Source: UBA5359 sp002410925 [NCBI: bacterium UBP13_UBA5359] (GTDB lineage Bacteria; UBP13; UBA5359). From it: a DNA stretch of 41,931 nucleotides. Under the pieces are notes generated by a model, which was given only the letters and a program-made list of their open reading frames with translations, was not told the origin of the DNA and searched no databases. Of this stretch, positions 7,798 through 16,399 are shown piece by piece. A program made the position numbers and the translations under genes. The first letter of the stretch is position 1. Each line of letters starts with the position of its first letter. The stretch spans positions 29,803-71,733 of the forward strand of contig DHPR01000015.1 in the NCBI GenBank assembly GCA_002410925.1, read 5' to 3'.

Positions 7798-9129
7798 ATG
7801 TATATTGCTGTAGTGGGCACCGGATATGTGGGTATTCCCACCGGCGTATGTCTGGCGGAACTGGGCAATGACGTTATTTGTGTAGATAGGGATCCCCTTC
7901 GGATTGAAAAGCTAAAGAGGGGAAAAATGCCGATATATGAGCCGGGCCTTAAGGAGCTCTTGCTTAAGAATGTTCAGGCAGGGCGTCTCTCCTTTACCAT
8001 TCATCTCGATTCAGCAATTGAAAGCTCCGAGATTATATTCATTGCTGTCGGCACGCCGCAAGCTGATAACGGTGAGGCTGATATGAGCCAGGTTCTCTCG
8101 GTAGCGGCAGATATCGGTCGTAATCTGAAAGGACATAAGGTTGTAATAAATAAGAGCACGGTGCCGGTTGGCTCCGGTGAATTAGTAGGCAGGAGGATTC
8201 GAGAGCATCAGGTTGATAAAGAGGCATCCTTTGATATTGTTTCCAATCCGGAGTTTCTCAGGGAGGGGAGCGCAGTCAGTGATACCATGAAGCCGGAACG
8301 CATTATTATAGGCAGCGATAATAACGCTGCTGCAGAAAAGGTCGTGCAACTTTATAAACCCCTTAATGCACCGGTATTGATAACTGATTTACGTACCGCG
8401 GAAATGATTAAGTATGCATCCAACTCCTTTCTTGCCACCAAGATATCCTTTGTAAATGCAATTGCCAATCTATGTGAGCGCATAGGTGCCGATGTTACCA
8501 CAGTAGCTCGCGGCATGGGGTTGGATTCCCGAATAGGCCCGTTATTTCTTAATGCCGGCCTGGGATACGGCGGATCCTGCTTCCCCAAAGATGTTAAAGC
8601 GTTGATTGCAACTGCTGAAAGGAACGGAATAGAATTATCGATATTGCGTGAAGTGGAGAGAATAAATATTTATCAGCGTGAACTCTTTCTCTCCAAGATC
8701 AGGGAGAAATTGGGGATAGTATCCGGAAAAAGAATAGGTGTACTCGGGCTGGCCTTTAAGCCAAATACCGATGATATGCGCGAGGCTCCTTCCGTGCCTA
8801 TTCTAAACGAATTGATTGCTGCCGGCGCTGTTGCTTGTGCCTACGATCCGATGGCGTTTGAAAGTGCTTCAAGTATGATTACAGGTCTGATCCGAGCTGC
8901 CGATCCATATGAAGCTGCTCTTGATGCGGATGTGTTGCTGATTTTGACCGAATGGAACGAATTTCTGGAGCTCGATTTCATCAAACTCAAGGAACGTATG
9001 CACAAGCCTGTTATTATCGATGGACGAAATATTTATGATATCGAGCGTATGTCCGCTTACGGCTTCGACTATATATCGATGGGCCGGCCCGGAAACCGGC
9101 TGTTGCAAGGCAGCACTGCCGGCGACTGA
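7798..9129 (+). CDS. ugd: UDP-glucose 6-dehydrogenase
   Basis: Oxidises UDP-glucose to UDP-glucuronate with two NAD+, supplying acidic sugars for surface polysaccharide. The 443-residue protein has the N-terminal Rossmann motif GTGYVG at 7-12, VINKSTVPVG at 117-125, SNPEFLREG near 149-157 and the catalytic Cys261 in GYGGSCFPKD. It also has the C-terminal domain with LGLAFKPNTDDMREAPS. ATG 7798 follows GGGAGG at good spacing, and the length is normal. The related UDP-ManNAc dehydrogenase (WecC) differs at several positions. Because a WecG/TagA enzyme is encoded nearby, a UDP-ManNAc substrate cannot be fully excluded. Confidence 0.93.
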   Translation: MYIAVVGTGYVGIPTGVCLAELGNDVICVDRDPLRIEKLKRGKMPIYEPGLKELLLKNVQAGRLSFTIHLDSAIESSEIIFIAVGTPQADNGEADMSQVLSVAADIGRNLKGHKVVINKSTVPVGSGELVGRRIREHQVDKEASFDIVSNPEFLREGSAVSDTMKPERIIIGSDNNAAAEKVVQLYKPLNAPVLITDLRTAEMIKYASNSFLATKISFVNAIANLCERIGADVTTVARGMGLDSRIGPLFLNAGLGYGGSCFPKDVKALIATAERNGIELSILREVERINIYQRELFLSKIREKLGIVSGKRIGVLGLAFKPNTDDMREAPSVPILNELIAAGAVACAYDPMAFESASSMITGLIRAADPYEAALDADVLLILTEWNEFLELDFIKLKERMHKPVIIDGRNIYDIERMSAYGFDYISMGRPGNRLLQGSTAGD

Positions 9130-9156
9130 GGATTGGATTAGAGCGTTGAGGTGATT

Positions 9157-10119
9157 ATGAACATACTGATAACCGGAATAGCTGGATTTGTTGGCAGCCA
9201 CCTGGCAGAGCTGCTGGTGGAGAACCCGGATAACAGAGTCTACGGCATTTGCCATCCTAATGATGGCTTGGCAAATCTCGAGCATCTCATGAATAGGGTT
9301 GAACTGTTAATAGGAGATATAACGGATAGCCGGATGATGGCCGCTTCTTTTGATAGCATTTTGCCGGAAAGGGTTTATCATCTGGCAGCGCAGAGCTTTG
9401 TACCTCTATCGTTCAAAGATCCGTATTTAACGATGGATGTAAACGTAAAAGGAACGCTGAATATCCTGGAAGCCGCCAGAAAAATGAAAAAAACACCATC
9501 CTTACTGCTGTGTGGTACCGGTGAGGAATATGGAACGGTCGATCGGCAGGAATTGCCTGTTAGGGAAACAGCCTCTTTCAGACCGGGTAATCCCTATGCA
9601 GTCAGCAAGGTAGCCCAGGATATGCTGGGTTACCAGTATTATCATTCTTACGGTATGAGAATTATCAGAACGCGTGCTTTTAACCATACGGGCCCCAGAC
9701 AGGACGATAGATTTGTTTGTTCAGGTTTTGCTCGTCAGGTAAGCGAGATAGCCGGAGGAAGGAGAGCGCCTCTTATTGAAACCGGCAATCTGGAGGCGGA
9801 GCGCGATTTTACAGATGTCAGAGATGTGGTAAGGGCATATTATCTGCTTCTTGAAAAGGGTGTTTCGGGAGAGGTATATAATGTCTGCAGCGGCAGGGCT
9901 GTCGGCATAAGGCAAATACTTGTCAGGCTTCTGGAATTAGCCGGAGTGAAAGCGGACATTCGGATTGATATGGAACGCTTCAGGCCTGTTGATATGCCGA
10001 TTATTTATGGAGATAACGGAAAGTGCAGGGAGCATATCGGTTGGATGCCGGAGATTCCGTTAGATAAAACCCTGGCCGATCTGTTGGCGTACTGGCATAG
10101 TCATTTACAACGGCTATAA
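9157..10119 (+). CDS. RMD-like SDR nucleotide-sugar enzyme (GDP-6-deoxy-sugar reductase family)
   Basis: 320-residue extended short-chain dehydrogenase. It has the nucleotide-binding GIAGFVG at 7-13, CGTGEEYG carrying the Ser/Thr position, catalytic Tyr147-x3-Lys151 in NPYAVSK, and the substrate-domain signatures RAFNHTGPRQDD, RDFTDVRDVVRAYY and EVYNVCSG. These match GDP-4-dehydro-6-deoxy-D-mannose reductase (RMD) and related GDP-mannose 4,6-dehydratase-family enzymes. No dehydratase partner is encoded in the window, so the exact sugar is open. An in-frame GTG lies at 9151. I prefer the ATG at 9157 because the GTG belongs to the Shine-Dalgarno sequence GAGGTG, and MNILITG is a typical N terminus. 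The gene ends 17 bases from the end of the convergent membrane-protein gene. Confidence 0.82.
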   Translation: MNILITGIAGFVGSHLAELLVENPDNRVYGICHPNDGLANLEHLMNRVELLIGDITDSRMMAASFDSILPERVYHLAAQSFVPLSFKDPYLTMDVNVKGTLNILEAARKMKKTPSLLLCGTGEEYGTVDRQELPVRETASFRPGNPYAVSKVAQDMLGYQYYHSYGMRIIRTRAFNHTGPRQDDRFVCSGFARQVSEIAGGRRAPLIETGNLEAERDFTDVRDVVRAYYLLLEKGVSGEVYNVCSGRAVGIRQILVRLLELAGVKADIRIDMERFRPVDMPIIYGDNGKCREHIGWMPEIPLDKTLADLLAYWHSHLQRL

Positions 10120-10136
10120 AAGCAGACCTGGAAGCG

Positions 10137-12011
10137 CTATTCAAGAATATGAAAGAGCGCCGCTGAGCCGTATAGACAGGCCGGCTTCAGCTTGCCGCTG
10201 TTGATTCCACTATCAAGCCATTCTATTTCTGCTACCGGTGTTCCCGTTACCATTATCCATTTGATATCCTTTTTTATAAGATAATCGGTATCCGGCAGAG
10301 ATCTAATGCCCTGCACAAGCAGCCAGTCGGTCATCCAGATGAATTCATTTTTGAAAAAATAGCCCCTGTTCTCATTGATAGCAAGAATTCTCTCTTTCGG
10401 CCGGGCGTGTGCATTGGCATAAGAAGCTATGCGGTAGATATCCAGACAGTTGTAATAGCTCTCCTCATCAATCAACCCCAGACCGATCTTCGCCTTATCC
10501 AAACGAGCCAGTTGCGCACGCTCACGTGAATAGCGTCCGGGATAAAAGAAGGAGGTTGTCAAAGCCAGAAGGAGCATAACGCCCGCTATTGTTTTTAGCG
10601 ATACTCTCTTTAATAAAGTGGATGCCGCCAATCCCGCTGCTAATGAAAAAACTGCCAGAGCAGGAAGTGCAAAGCGCATTTGCGGTCCGCTGAAGTACCA
10701 TATAACAGTGAAGAGCAGAGCAAAAAGAAGCATTCTATTAACCGACGAGAGCCTTGCTTGACGCAGGATAAAGTATGCGGGTAGAAAGGCCGGTAGAACC
10801 GGACCGATAGCGGCATCGAATTGGCGGCTGGCAAAGAGAGCGTTAAATGGAAGGAGTAGAAAGCCGGCTAAAGTTCTGGATGCCTGGGAAAATCCGGTAA
10901 AAGTATTTCGGAATGCTTCAGCCTCTCGGGCAATAAAAGGATTAGGAATCATGGATGAGAGATATGGCCATAACGGTGTCCCTGTTAAAAAGTAGCTTCG
11001 CGCCATCCATGGAAGGGCAAGCAGTACCGCCGGCATGGAAAAGGAGAGCAAGGAGATGATTTCGGCATCTGTTCTATGACGAAGCCACTTGAAGAGTAAA
11101 AAGAGGAAGATCAGTGCGGGAAATATTCCGGCGCTATATTTTACTGCTACACAGAAGCCGGACAGTAACCCACAGAGTAACCAATCACCCGCAGATACCT
11201 CTTTATTAGCTGAGATAATCGGCAGCAATGACAGAAAGGCGAAAGCGCCGGCAATCAGGTCTATATATGCCAGAGAGGAAAGCCAGGTTACAACTGGCAT
11301 ATTATAGAAGAAAGATGCGCCTATAACTCCCGCACCCGGCTTGCCCGCTCTTATGGCAAAGGCAATTATGGCAGCCGCCAGCAGAAGCCCAAAATAAAAA
11401 TGAATAAGATTGGACACTTTGTCGCTGCTCAGAGCCATACCGGCAGAAAAGAGTAGCTCTGCGCCTTCAGGCATATAGGAATGAGGCATATAGCTATACG
11501 ATATCATGTGGCCGTGAGTGAGGTAATCTCTGGCCAGAGGGAGATGATAGGATAGTTCATCCCAGTAAAGTGATGGCGACAAAGCAGCCAGAAAATTCAA
11601 GGCTATAGCCATGATAAGGAAAAGTGCCGCGCAGCCCACAAATATGGAATACTGATTGCAGTGCAGAGATGGCAAATCATAGCCGTCAATTTTGAATAGT
11701 AGCTCTCTGCAGCGGGAACCGTTCTTTATATCTGCGGGTTTATGCTTCCGTATCTCTATGATCCTTCGTGCGACCAGAAGAAAGGTTAGCACAAGGAGAA
11801 TGAGTATGATTGTGCGAATGGCGCCGGCTGTCAAGATCCCTGCATAGCTCATTCCCAGAAGGATATAGATTAATACGCCGAAACCGACGGCCGATGAATA
11901 AACAACTGTGGCCAAATCCGGCATCTTTTTCCCAAGAAGCTGTTCGGTTATAAGAAACCCGGGTCCGAAGGAAGCGATAATTAAAGCTGCGAATGCCGCT
12001 ATATCGTACAA
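10137..12011 (-). CDS. GT-C type polytopic membrane glycosyltransferase (ArnT/RgtA-like)
   Basis: About 624 residues with a dozen or so hydrophobic helices. The first extracytoplasmic loop carries WDELSYHLPLARDYL, matching the acidic motif of GT-C enzymes such as GT39/GT83 and RgtA-like proteins, which use polyprenyl-phosphate sugars as donors. Further segments (SLAYIDLIAGAF, AVKYSAGIFPALI, PWMARSYFLTGTPLWPY) fit that fold, and the soluble C terminus is short. An ATG at 12101 would add 30 residues. The TTG at 12009-12011 is the better start because AAAGGAGG sits five bases before it and a promoter lies further upstream, with the ATG inside the promoter spacer. It is the only - strand gene here. 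The divergent DPM1-like GT2 could make its lipid-linked donor. The acceptor is unknown. Confidence 0.8.
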   Translation of the reverse strand: MYDIAAFAALIIASFGPGFLITEQLLGKKMPDLATVVYSSAVGFGVLIYILLGMSYAGILTAGAIRTIILILLVLTFLLVARRIIEIRKHKPADIKNGSRCRELLFKIDGYDLPSLHCNQYSIFVGCAALFLIMAIALNFLAALSPSLYWDELSYHLPLARDYLTHGHMISYSYMPHSYMPEGAELLFSAGMALSSDKVSNLIHFYFGLLLAAAIIAFAIRAGKPGAGVIGASFFYNMPVVTWLSSLAYIDLIAGAFAFLSLLPIISANKEVSAGDWLLCGLLSGFCVAVKYSAGIFPALIFLFLLFKWLRHRTDAEIISLLSFSMPAVLLALPWMARSYFLTGTPLWPYLSSMIPNPFIAREAEAFRNTFTGFSQASRTLAGFLLLPFNALFASRQFDAAIGPVLPAFLPAYFILRQARLSSVNRMLLFALLFTVIWYFSGPQMRFALPALAVFSLAAGLAASTLLKRVSLKTIAGVMLLLALTTSFFYPGRYSRERAQLARLDKAKIGLGLIDEESYYNCLDIYRIASYANAHARPKERILAINENRGYFFKNEFIWMTDWLLVQGIRSLPDTDYLIKKDIKWIMVTGTPVAEIEWLDSGINSGKLKPACLYGSAALFHILE

Positions 12012-12085
12012 AGTGGCCTCCTTTTGCCTTTCCTGGAATGGTTGTGGTCTGCCACTAAGTGTGATAGAGTAACCATGATAATTGA

Positions 12086-12114
12086 AGTATAGCTTTCGCA
12101 TGATTATTTTACAA
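12086..12114 (-). promoter_or_regulatory. Probable sigma-70 type promoter for the GT-C membrane protein
   Basis: Read on the - strand, TTGTAA (12109-12114) is followed after 17 bases by TATACT (12086-12091), scoring 4/6 and 5/6 against consensus. Transcription would begin near 12079. That is upstream of the TTG start at 12011 but downstream of the ATG at 12101, so it decides the start choice. Confidence 0.6.
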
Positions 12115-12124
12115 GGGGAGCGAC

Positions 12125-12835
12125 GTGCTGATAACCGTAGTTATGCCTGTATATAACGAGGTTCAGACCATTGAGGAGATTCTTGAACTCGTAACCGCCA
12201 ACCCTTTAAAGAAGGAGGTTATCATTATCGATGACGGATCAACCGATGGAACGGTAGATCTTTTACGCGATCTTCTGAACGCTCGCGATAAGAAGTATTT
12301 CAAGCCCTGGATTGATGATATACGGCTTATCGAGCATCCTCTTAATTGCGGTAAGGGCGCGGCTGTAAGAAGCGGCCTGGAAGTAGCTCGTGGCAATGTA
12401 ATCATTGTGCAGGATGCCGATTTAGAGTATGATCCTGATGATTATTCAAAGCTTTTGCAGCCCATTCTTTCCGGCAGGAGCGAAGTTGTTTACGGCTCAC
12501 GCTTTTTAGGTGAGCATAAGGCTATGTTCTACTGGCATCAGGTTGGAAATAAGTTCCTCACTTTTGTTACCAATATTCTTTACAACACCACTCTTACGGA
12601 TATGGAAACCTGCTATAAATGTTTTACAAAAGAGGCGATCAAAGGCATGCGGTTACGCTCTAATCGTTTTGAGATAGAGCCGGAGTTGACTGCCAGATTG
12701 CTGAAGCGCGGATATCGCATATATGAGGTTCCTATATCATATAATGGCAGAGAATACTGGCAGGGAAAGAAGATAACCTGGAAAGACGGCTTATCAGCGT
12801 TAAAAGCTCTGATATATTATAGAATATTCGATTAA
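12125..12835 (+). CDS. Family 2 glycosyltransferase, DPM1/polyprenyl-phosphate type
   Basis: 236-residue GT-A fold enzyme. It shows VVMPVYNEVQTI at 5-16, IDDGSTDGT at 35-43, the DXD motif in QDADLEYDPDDY (96-107), VYGSRFLGE, DMETCYKCF, and RFEIEPELTARLLKRGYRIYEVP near the end. These are the landmarks of dolichol-phosphate mannosyltransferase/DPG-synthase-like GT2 proteins, which charge a polyprenyl phosphate with a hexose. There are no C-terminal membrane helices, so it probably acts at the cytoplasmic face. It starts with GTG at 12125 behind AAGGGGAG. The product is a plausible donor for the divergently encoded GT-C protein; that link is inferred from position. Confidence 0.9.
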   Translation: MLITVVMPVYNEVQTIEEILELVTANPLKKEVIIIDDGSTDGTVDLLRDLLNARDKKYFKPWIDDIRLIEHPLNCGKGAAVRSGLEVARGNVIIVQDADLEYDPDDYSKLLQPILSGRSEVVYGSRFLGEHKAMFYWHQVGNKFLTFVTNILYNTTLTDMETCYKCFTKEAIKGMRLRSNRFEIEPELTARLLKRGYRIYEVPISYNGREYWQGKKITWKDGLSALKALIYYRIFD

Positions 12836-12844
12836 GAGAGAAAT

Positions 12845-13978
12845 ATGCATATACTCTTCAATGCCCTGGCGCTGCCTGCCTGCAAAACCGGCGGTGGTGT
12901 ATACATGATTAATCTGATACGTGCCATAAGCCGTATGGAGAACGGCAGCCATATAAGCGTGCTTGTCAATAGAGATAATAAATACCATTTTCAAAATATT
13001 GAAAATTGCCATGTATCATTGATAGATTGCGGCCCGGCCACCATATCCAGACCGACAAGAATAATATGGGAGCAGATGGTTCTGCCAAGCCTTATAAGAC
13101 GATTGAAGGCCGATATATTTCACGCCCCCGGTTTTGTGCTGCCTTTGGCCGCTACGGTTCCTTCAGTACTAACTATCTTCGATATGACCTTTTTCAGTCA
13201 CTCCGATAAACATGAATTCATGAAGCAGGTATACTTCAAGCATTTTATACCGCCTTCCGCTAAAAAGGCCGACGTTGTCATTACCATCTCTCATAGCGCT
13301 GCTGCCGAAATAGAGCGTTATTTGGACATAGATGGGCGGAAGATAAGGGTTACTCACCTGGCCGCTGACAGCGTTTTTCATTCGCGTGCTCCAGAAGCTG
13401 TAAAAGAGACATTGCGTCTGCTTGGTATACCCGACAGATATATTCTATCTGTTGGTACGCTCGAACCCAGAAAGAATATACCCCTGCTTCTATCGGCATA
13501 TGCCGAGCTGCCTGATGATTTGCGCTCATCATATCCTTTGGTTTTAGTGGGTAAGGAAGGGTGGGGGCATGAAAATCTGCAGCATATAGCCGGAACGCTG
13601 GGCATCAGCAGGCATTTATTCTTTACAGGCTACCTCACGGATAATCAACTGGCCGATCTCTATGCGGCCGCTGCTCTCTTTGTCTATCCCTCTCTTTATG
13701 AAGGCTTCGGCTTACCTGTGCTGGAGGCGATGGCCAGCGGTGCACCCGTGTTGACATCTTCTGTTTCATCCATGCCTGAAGTTGCCGGCGACGCCGCTCT
13801 TTTAGCGGACCCGCATGATCAGGCTTCAATAGCAAGAGGGATGGCCGCCATACTGACCGATTCCTCTTTGGCCGAAAGAATGGTTGTCCGTGGATTTGAA
13901 CGTGCTTTACAATTCTCCTGGGAGAAGACGGCGGCAGAGACCTTTGAGGCTTATGCGCAGGCAATGATTCGAAAATAA
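12845..13978 (+). CDS. Family 4 glycosyltransferase
   Basis: 377-residue GT-B protein. The N-terminal half has the acceptor-side Rossmann features (GGGVYMINLIRAI, ADIFHAPGFVLPL, DMTFF). The C-terminal half has YILSVGTLEPRKN, LVLVGKEGWG, FTGYLTDNQLADLYAAA and the E-x7-E nucleotide-sugar motif YEGFGLPVLEAMASG, followed by SVSSMPEVAGDAA. This is the mannosyltransferase-like subgroup of GT4. It begins nine bases after the GT2 stop codon and is probably co-transcribed with it. Sugar and linkage cannot be read from sequence. Confidence 0.92.
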   Translation: MHILFNALALPACKTGGGVYMINLIRAISRMENGSHISVLVNRDNKYHFQNIENCHVSLIDCGPATISRPTRIIWEQMVLPSLIRRLKADIFHAPGFVLPLAATVPSVLTIFDMTFFSHSDKHEFMKQVYFKHFIPPSAKKADVVITISHSAAAEIERYLDIDGRKIRVTHLAADSVFHSRAPEAVKETLRLLGIPDRYILSVGTLEPRKNIPLLLSAYAELPDDLRSSYPLVLVGKEGWGHENLQHIAGTLGISRHLFFTGYLTDNQLADLYAAAALFVYPSLYEGFGLPVLEAMASGAPVLTSSVSSMPEVAGDAALLADPHDQASIARGMAAILTDSSLAERMVVRGFERALQFSWEKTAAETFEAYAQAMIRK

Positions 13979-14007
13979 TAATAGATGCTTCAGGTAACGA
14001 AAAGTGC

Positions 14008-14042
14008 TTGCATAAATATCCAACAGGCTGTATAATTATACG
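14008..14042 (+). promoter_or_regulatory. arg operon promoter overlaid by two ARG-box-like operators
   Basis: The -35 element is TTGCAT (14008-14013), followed by a 17-base spacer and a perfect TATAAT (14031-14036). Two dyads resembling the ArgR core TGAAT-N4-ATTCA overlap it. Box 1 at 14009-14022 (TGCATAAATATCCA) matches 8 of 10 core bases. Box 2 at 14029-14042 (TGTATAATTATACG) matches 7 of 10 and contains a perfect 12-base palindrome. The box centres are 20 bases apart, the two-turn spacing seen in known ArgR operators. ArgR bound here would cover both promoter elements. Confidence 0.65.
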
Positions 14043-14067
14043 GTATTATTCTTAGGAGTTGTGAAAA

Positions 14068-15108
14068 ATGGCTGTAAAAGCAGGTGTTCTGGGGGCTACA
14101 GGCTACGCTGGAAATGAAGTGGTGAGGCTTCTTTCCGGCCACCCGGATATTGAATTAACCTATCTTTCTTCAGAAACTTATAAAGGCAAGAGTGTCGCAT
14201 CCGTATATCCCTCTTTATCAGGGATATTCGATATGCATTATCAGCCGCTGGATATTCCGGCCATCGCTGAAGCATGCGATCTTGTTTTCATAGCTATGCC
14301 TAATGGAGAAGCTATGAAGATGGTGCCGCATTTTCTATCAGCCGGCATCAAGGTAGTGGATCTGGGAGCGGATTTCCGTTTTAAGGATCATGCCTTATAC
14401 GAGGAGTGGTACGGCATCAAGCATCTCAGTCCTGCCCTCTGCAAACAGGCTGTCTACGGCTTGACGGAGATCAACAGAGGGCAACTTGTCGGCACATCTT
14501 TGACTGCTAATCCGGGATGTTATCCTACCAGCGTTTTGTTGCCGGTAATTGCATTGGTCAGGCTGGGATTGATCGATCCTGCCGGATTAGTGATCGATGC
14601 CAAATCCGGAGTATCCGGTGGCGGGCGCACTCTTAATCTGGCCAGGCATTATTGTGAAGCTAATGATTCTATCTCTGCCTACAAGGTGGGAGCGCACAGG
14701 CATACGCCCGAGATAGAAGCTAATATTCTAGAGGCTGCCGGGTGTGAGTGCACGATCACTTTTACGCCGCATCTGGCGCCTATGACCCGCGGTATCCTCA
14801 GTACCATATATGCCGAAACCGAGGCTAAGAGTGAAGACGAGGTGCTGAGTGCCCTGGCGAATTTTTATAAGGAATCTCGTTTTATACGTCTGCGTTCTGC
14901 CGGGGATTACCCGTCGACCGGGAGCGTTTGTGGCTCCAATTACTGTGATATAGGCGTCAAGGTAGATAGGCGTACCGGGCGTATGATTATTCTTTCCGTA
15001 ATTGATAACCTGGTTAAAGGGGCGGCAGGGCAGGCTGTTCAGAATATGAATTTGATGCTGGGATTGCCGGAGAATACGGGTCTGGCAATTGCTCCGCTTT
15101 ATCCGTAG
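14068..15108 (+). CDS. argC: N-acetyl-gamma-glutamyl-phosphate reductase
   Basis: Third step of arginine synthesis: NADPH reduction of N-acetylglutamyl phosphate to the semialdehyde. The 346-residue protein has the N-terminal GATGYAG nucleotide motif at 9-15, VVDLGADFRF near 97-106, the catalytic Cys151 in NPGCYPTS, KSGVSGGGR, and the late His in FTPHLAPMTRGI. It is the first gene of the arginine operon, with AGGAG upstream of ATG 14068. Confidence 0.98.
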   Translation: MAVKAGVLGATGYAGNEVVRLLSGHPDIELTYLSSETYKGKSVASVYPSLSGIFDMHYQPLDIPAIAEACDLVFIAMPNGEAMKMVPHFLSAGIKVVDLGADFRFKDHALYEEWYGIKHLSPALCKQAVYGLTEINRGQLVGTSLTANPGCYPTSVLLPVIALVRLGLIDPAGLVIDAKSGVSGGGRTLNLARHYCEANDSISAYKVGAHRHTPEIEANILEAAGCECTITFTPHLAPMTRGILSTIYAETEAKSEDEVLSALANFYKESRFIRLRSAGDYPSTGSVCGSNYCDIGVKVDRRTGRMIILSVIDNLVKGAAGQAVQNMNLMLGLPENTGLAIAPLYP

Positions 15109-15123
15109 TGGATGGAGGAAATG

Positions 15124-16332
15124 ATGAAGCATAACCATGAGATAATTGAGGGCGGTATTACCGCCCCGGCCGGATTTACGGCTGCCGGCGTGCATTGCGG
15201 CATAAAAAGGCGGCGCAATGATATAGCTTTGATCTGTTCCGATAAAATTGCCGCTTGCGCAGGACTATTTACTACGAATCAGGTTAAAGGGGAACCTCTG
15301 GTTCTTAGTATACCCAGGATACGCTCCGGGCGGTTGCAGGCTATAGTGGCCAACAGCGGCAATGCCAATGTATGCACCGGGACACAGGGATTGAAAGATG
15401 CCGAAGAGATGGGCAATCTGGTAGCCGAGGGGCTTGAGCTTGCACCTGAACTGGTGGCTGTAGCTTCCACCGGCATTATCGGAATGCCCTTGCCGATGGA
15501 TAAAGTGCGTATCGGTATCAGAAAGGCATTGCCGGCGCTTAGTCGCAATGGCGGAGATGCCGCTGCCGAAGCGATCATGACCACCGATACTCGAATCAAG
15601 AAGATCGCCGTAAATGTTAGCATCGGGGAGAGAAGCTTCCGGATAGGGGGGATCGCCAAAGGCTCAGGGATGATTCATCCCAATATGGCTACCATGTTTG
15701 CTTTTATCACTACCGATGCAGGTCTGGAAGCCGGTTTGCTGCAGGAAACACTGACAGCAGCGGTCGATCTCTCCTTTAATATGATCACTGTGGACGGGGA
15801 TACCAGTACCAGCGATACGGTTATCTGCATGGCTAACGGCTGCTCCGGAGTGAAAGTAATTTCGGGCAGCGAGGAGTATAAAGCCTTCAAGGCAGCACTT
15901 GATCGGGTTTGCACTTATCTAGCCACAGAGATAGCTCGTGACGGAGAGGGTGCATCGCATCTGTTGGAGGTTCAGGTCACCGGCGCTGCCGTTTATGGTG
16001 ATGCGAGGAAGATTGCCTTTGCCGTAGCCTCATCCAACCTGGTCAAAACGGCCATATTCGGCCGTGACCCTAACTGGGGAAGGATCATCTGTGCCGTCGG
16101 CTATGCCGGGCCTGCTGTGAAGCCTGAAAGAGTATGCATTGATATCGGCGGAATAAAATTAGCCGAAGACGGTGCTTATATCGATTATGATGAAAAAGCG
16201 GTTGCAGGTATCTTATCCCAAGAAGAGATAAAACTGAATATCGATCTGGGTATGGGCAAGGCATCGGCTACCGTCTGGACCTGCGATCTTACCTATGATT
16301 ATGTAAAGATAAATGCCAGATACCATACTTGA
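15124..16332 (+). CDS. argJ: Bifunctional ornithine acetyltransferase / N-acetylglutamate synthase
   Basis: Recycles acetyl from N-acetylornithine to glutamate, and in bifunctional forms also uses acetyl-CoA to start the pathway. The precursor self-cleaves before Thr190 in KGSGMIHPNMATMFAF, giving alpha and beta chains; TTDTRIKK and GRDPNWGRI are other family marks. In-frame ATGs occur at 15112, 15121 and 15124. GGAGG at 15114-15118 gives sensible spacing only for 15124, leaving 402 residues. No argA or argE lies in the cluster, which fits the cyclic pathway. Whether the acetyl-CoA activity is present cannot be told from sequence. Confidence 0.96.
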   Translation: MKHNHEIIEGGITAPAGFTAAGVHCGIKRRRNDIALICSDKIAACAGLFTTNQVKGEPLVLSIPRIRSGRLQAIVANSGNANVCTGTQGLKDAEEMGNLVAEGLELAPELVAVASTGIIGMPLPMDKVRIGIRKALPALSRNGGDAAAEAIMTTDTRIKKIAVNVSIGERSFRIGGIAKGSGMIHPNMATMFAFITTDAGLEAGLLQETLTAAVDLSFNMITVDGDTSTSDTVICMANGCSGVKVISGSEEYKAFKAALDRVCTYLATEIARDGEGASHLLEVQVTGAAVYGDARKIAFAVASSNLVKTAIFGRDPNWGRIICAVGYAGPAVKPERVCIDIGGIKLAEDGAYIDYDEKAVAGILSQEEIKLNIDLGMGKASATVWTCDLTYDYVKINARYHT

Positions 16333-16399
16333 ACCGCCGGATCAAAATTAGAGCATAGGGATATTTTCGATTTACAGAGCTCTTATTCAGGAGGACGAG

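Noticed and set aside
10120-10136. Bidirectional terminator between the convergent SDR and GT-C genes
   Set aside because: Only 17 bases separate the stop codons, and no stem with T-runs is visible on either strand.
12082-12110. TTGAAG-17-TATTTT as a promoter for the GT2 gene
   Set aside because: Transcription would begin inside the GT2 ribosome-binding site, leaving almost no leader, and the -10 is weak. The same region fits the - strand promoter better.
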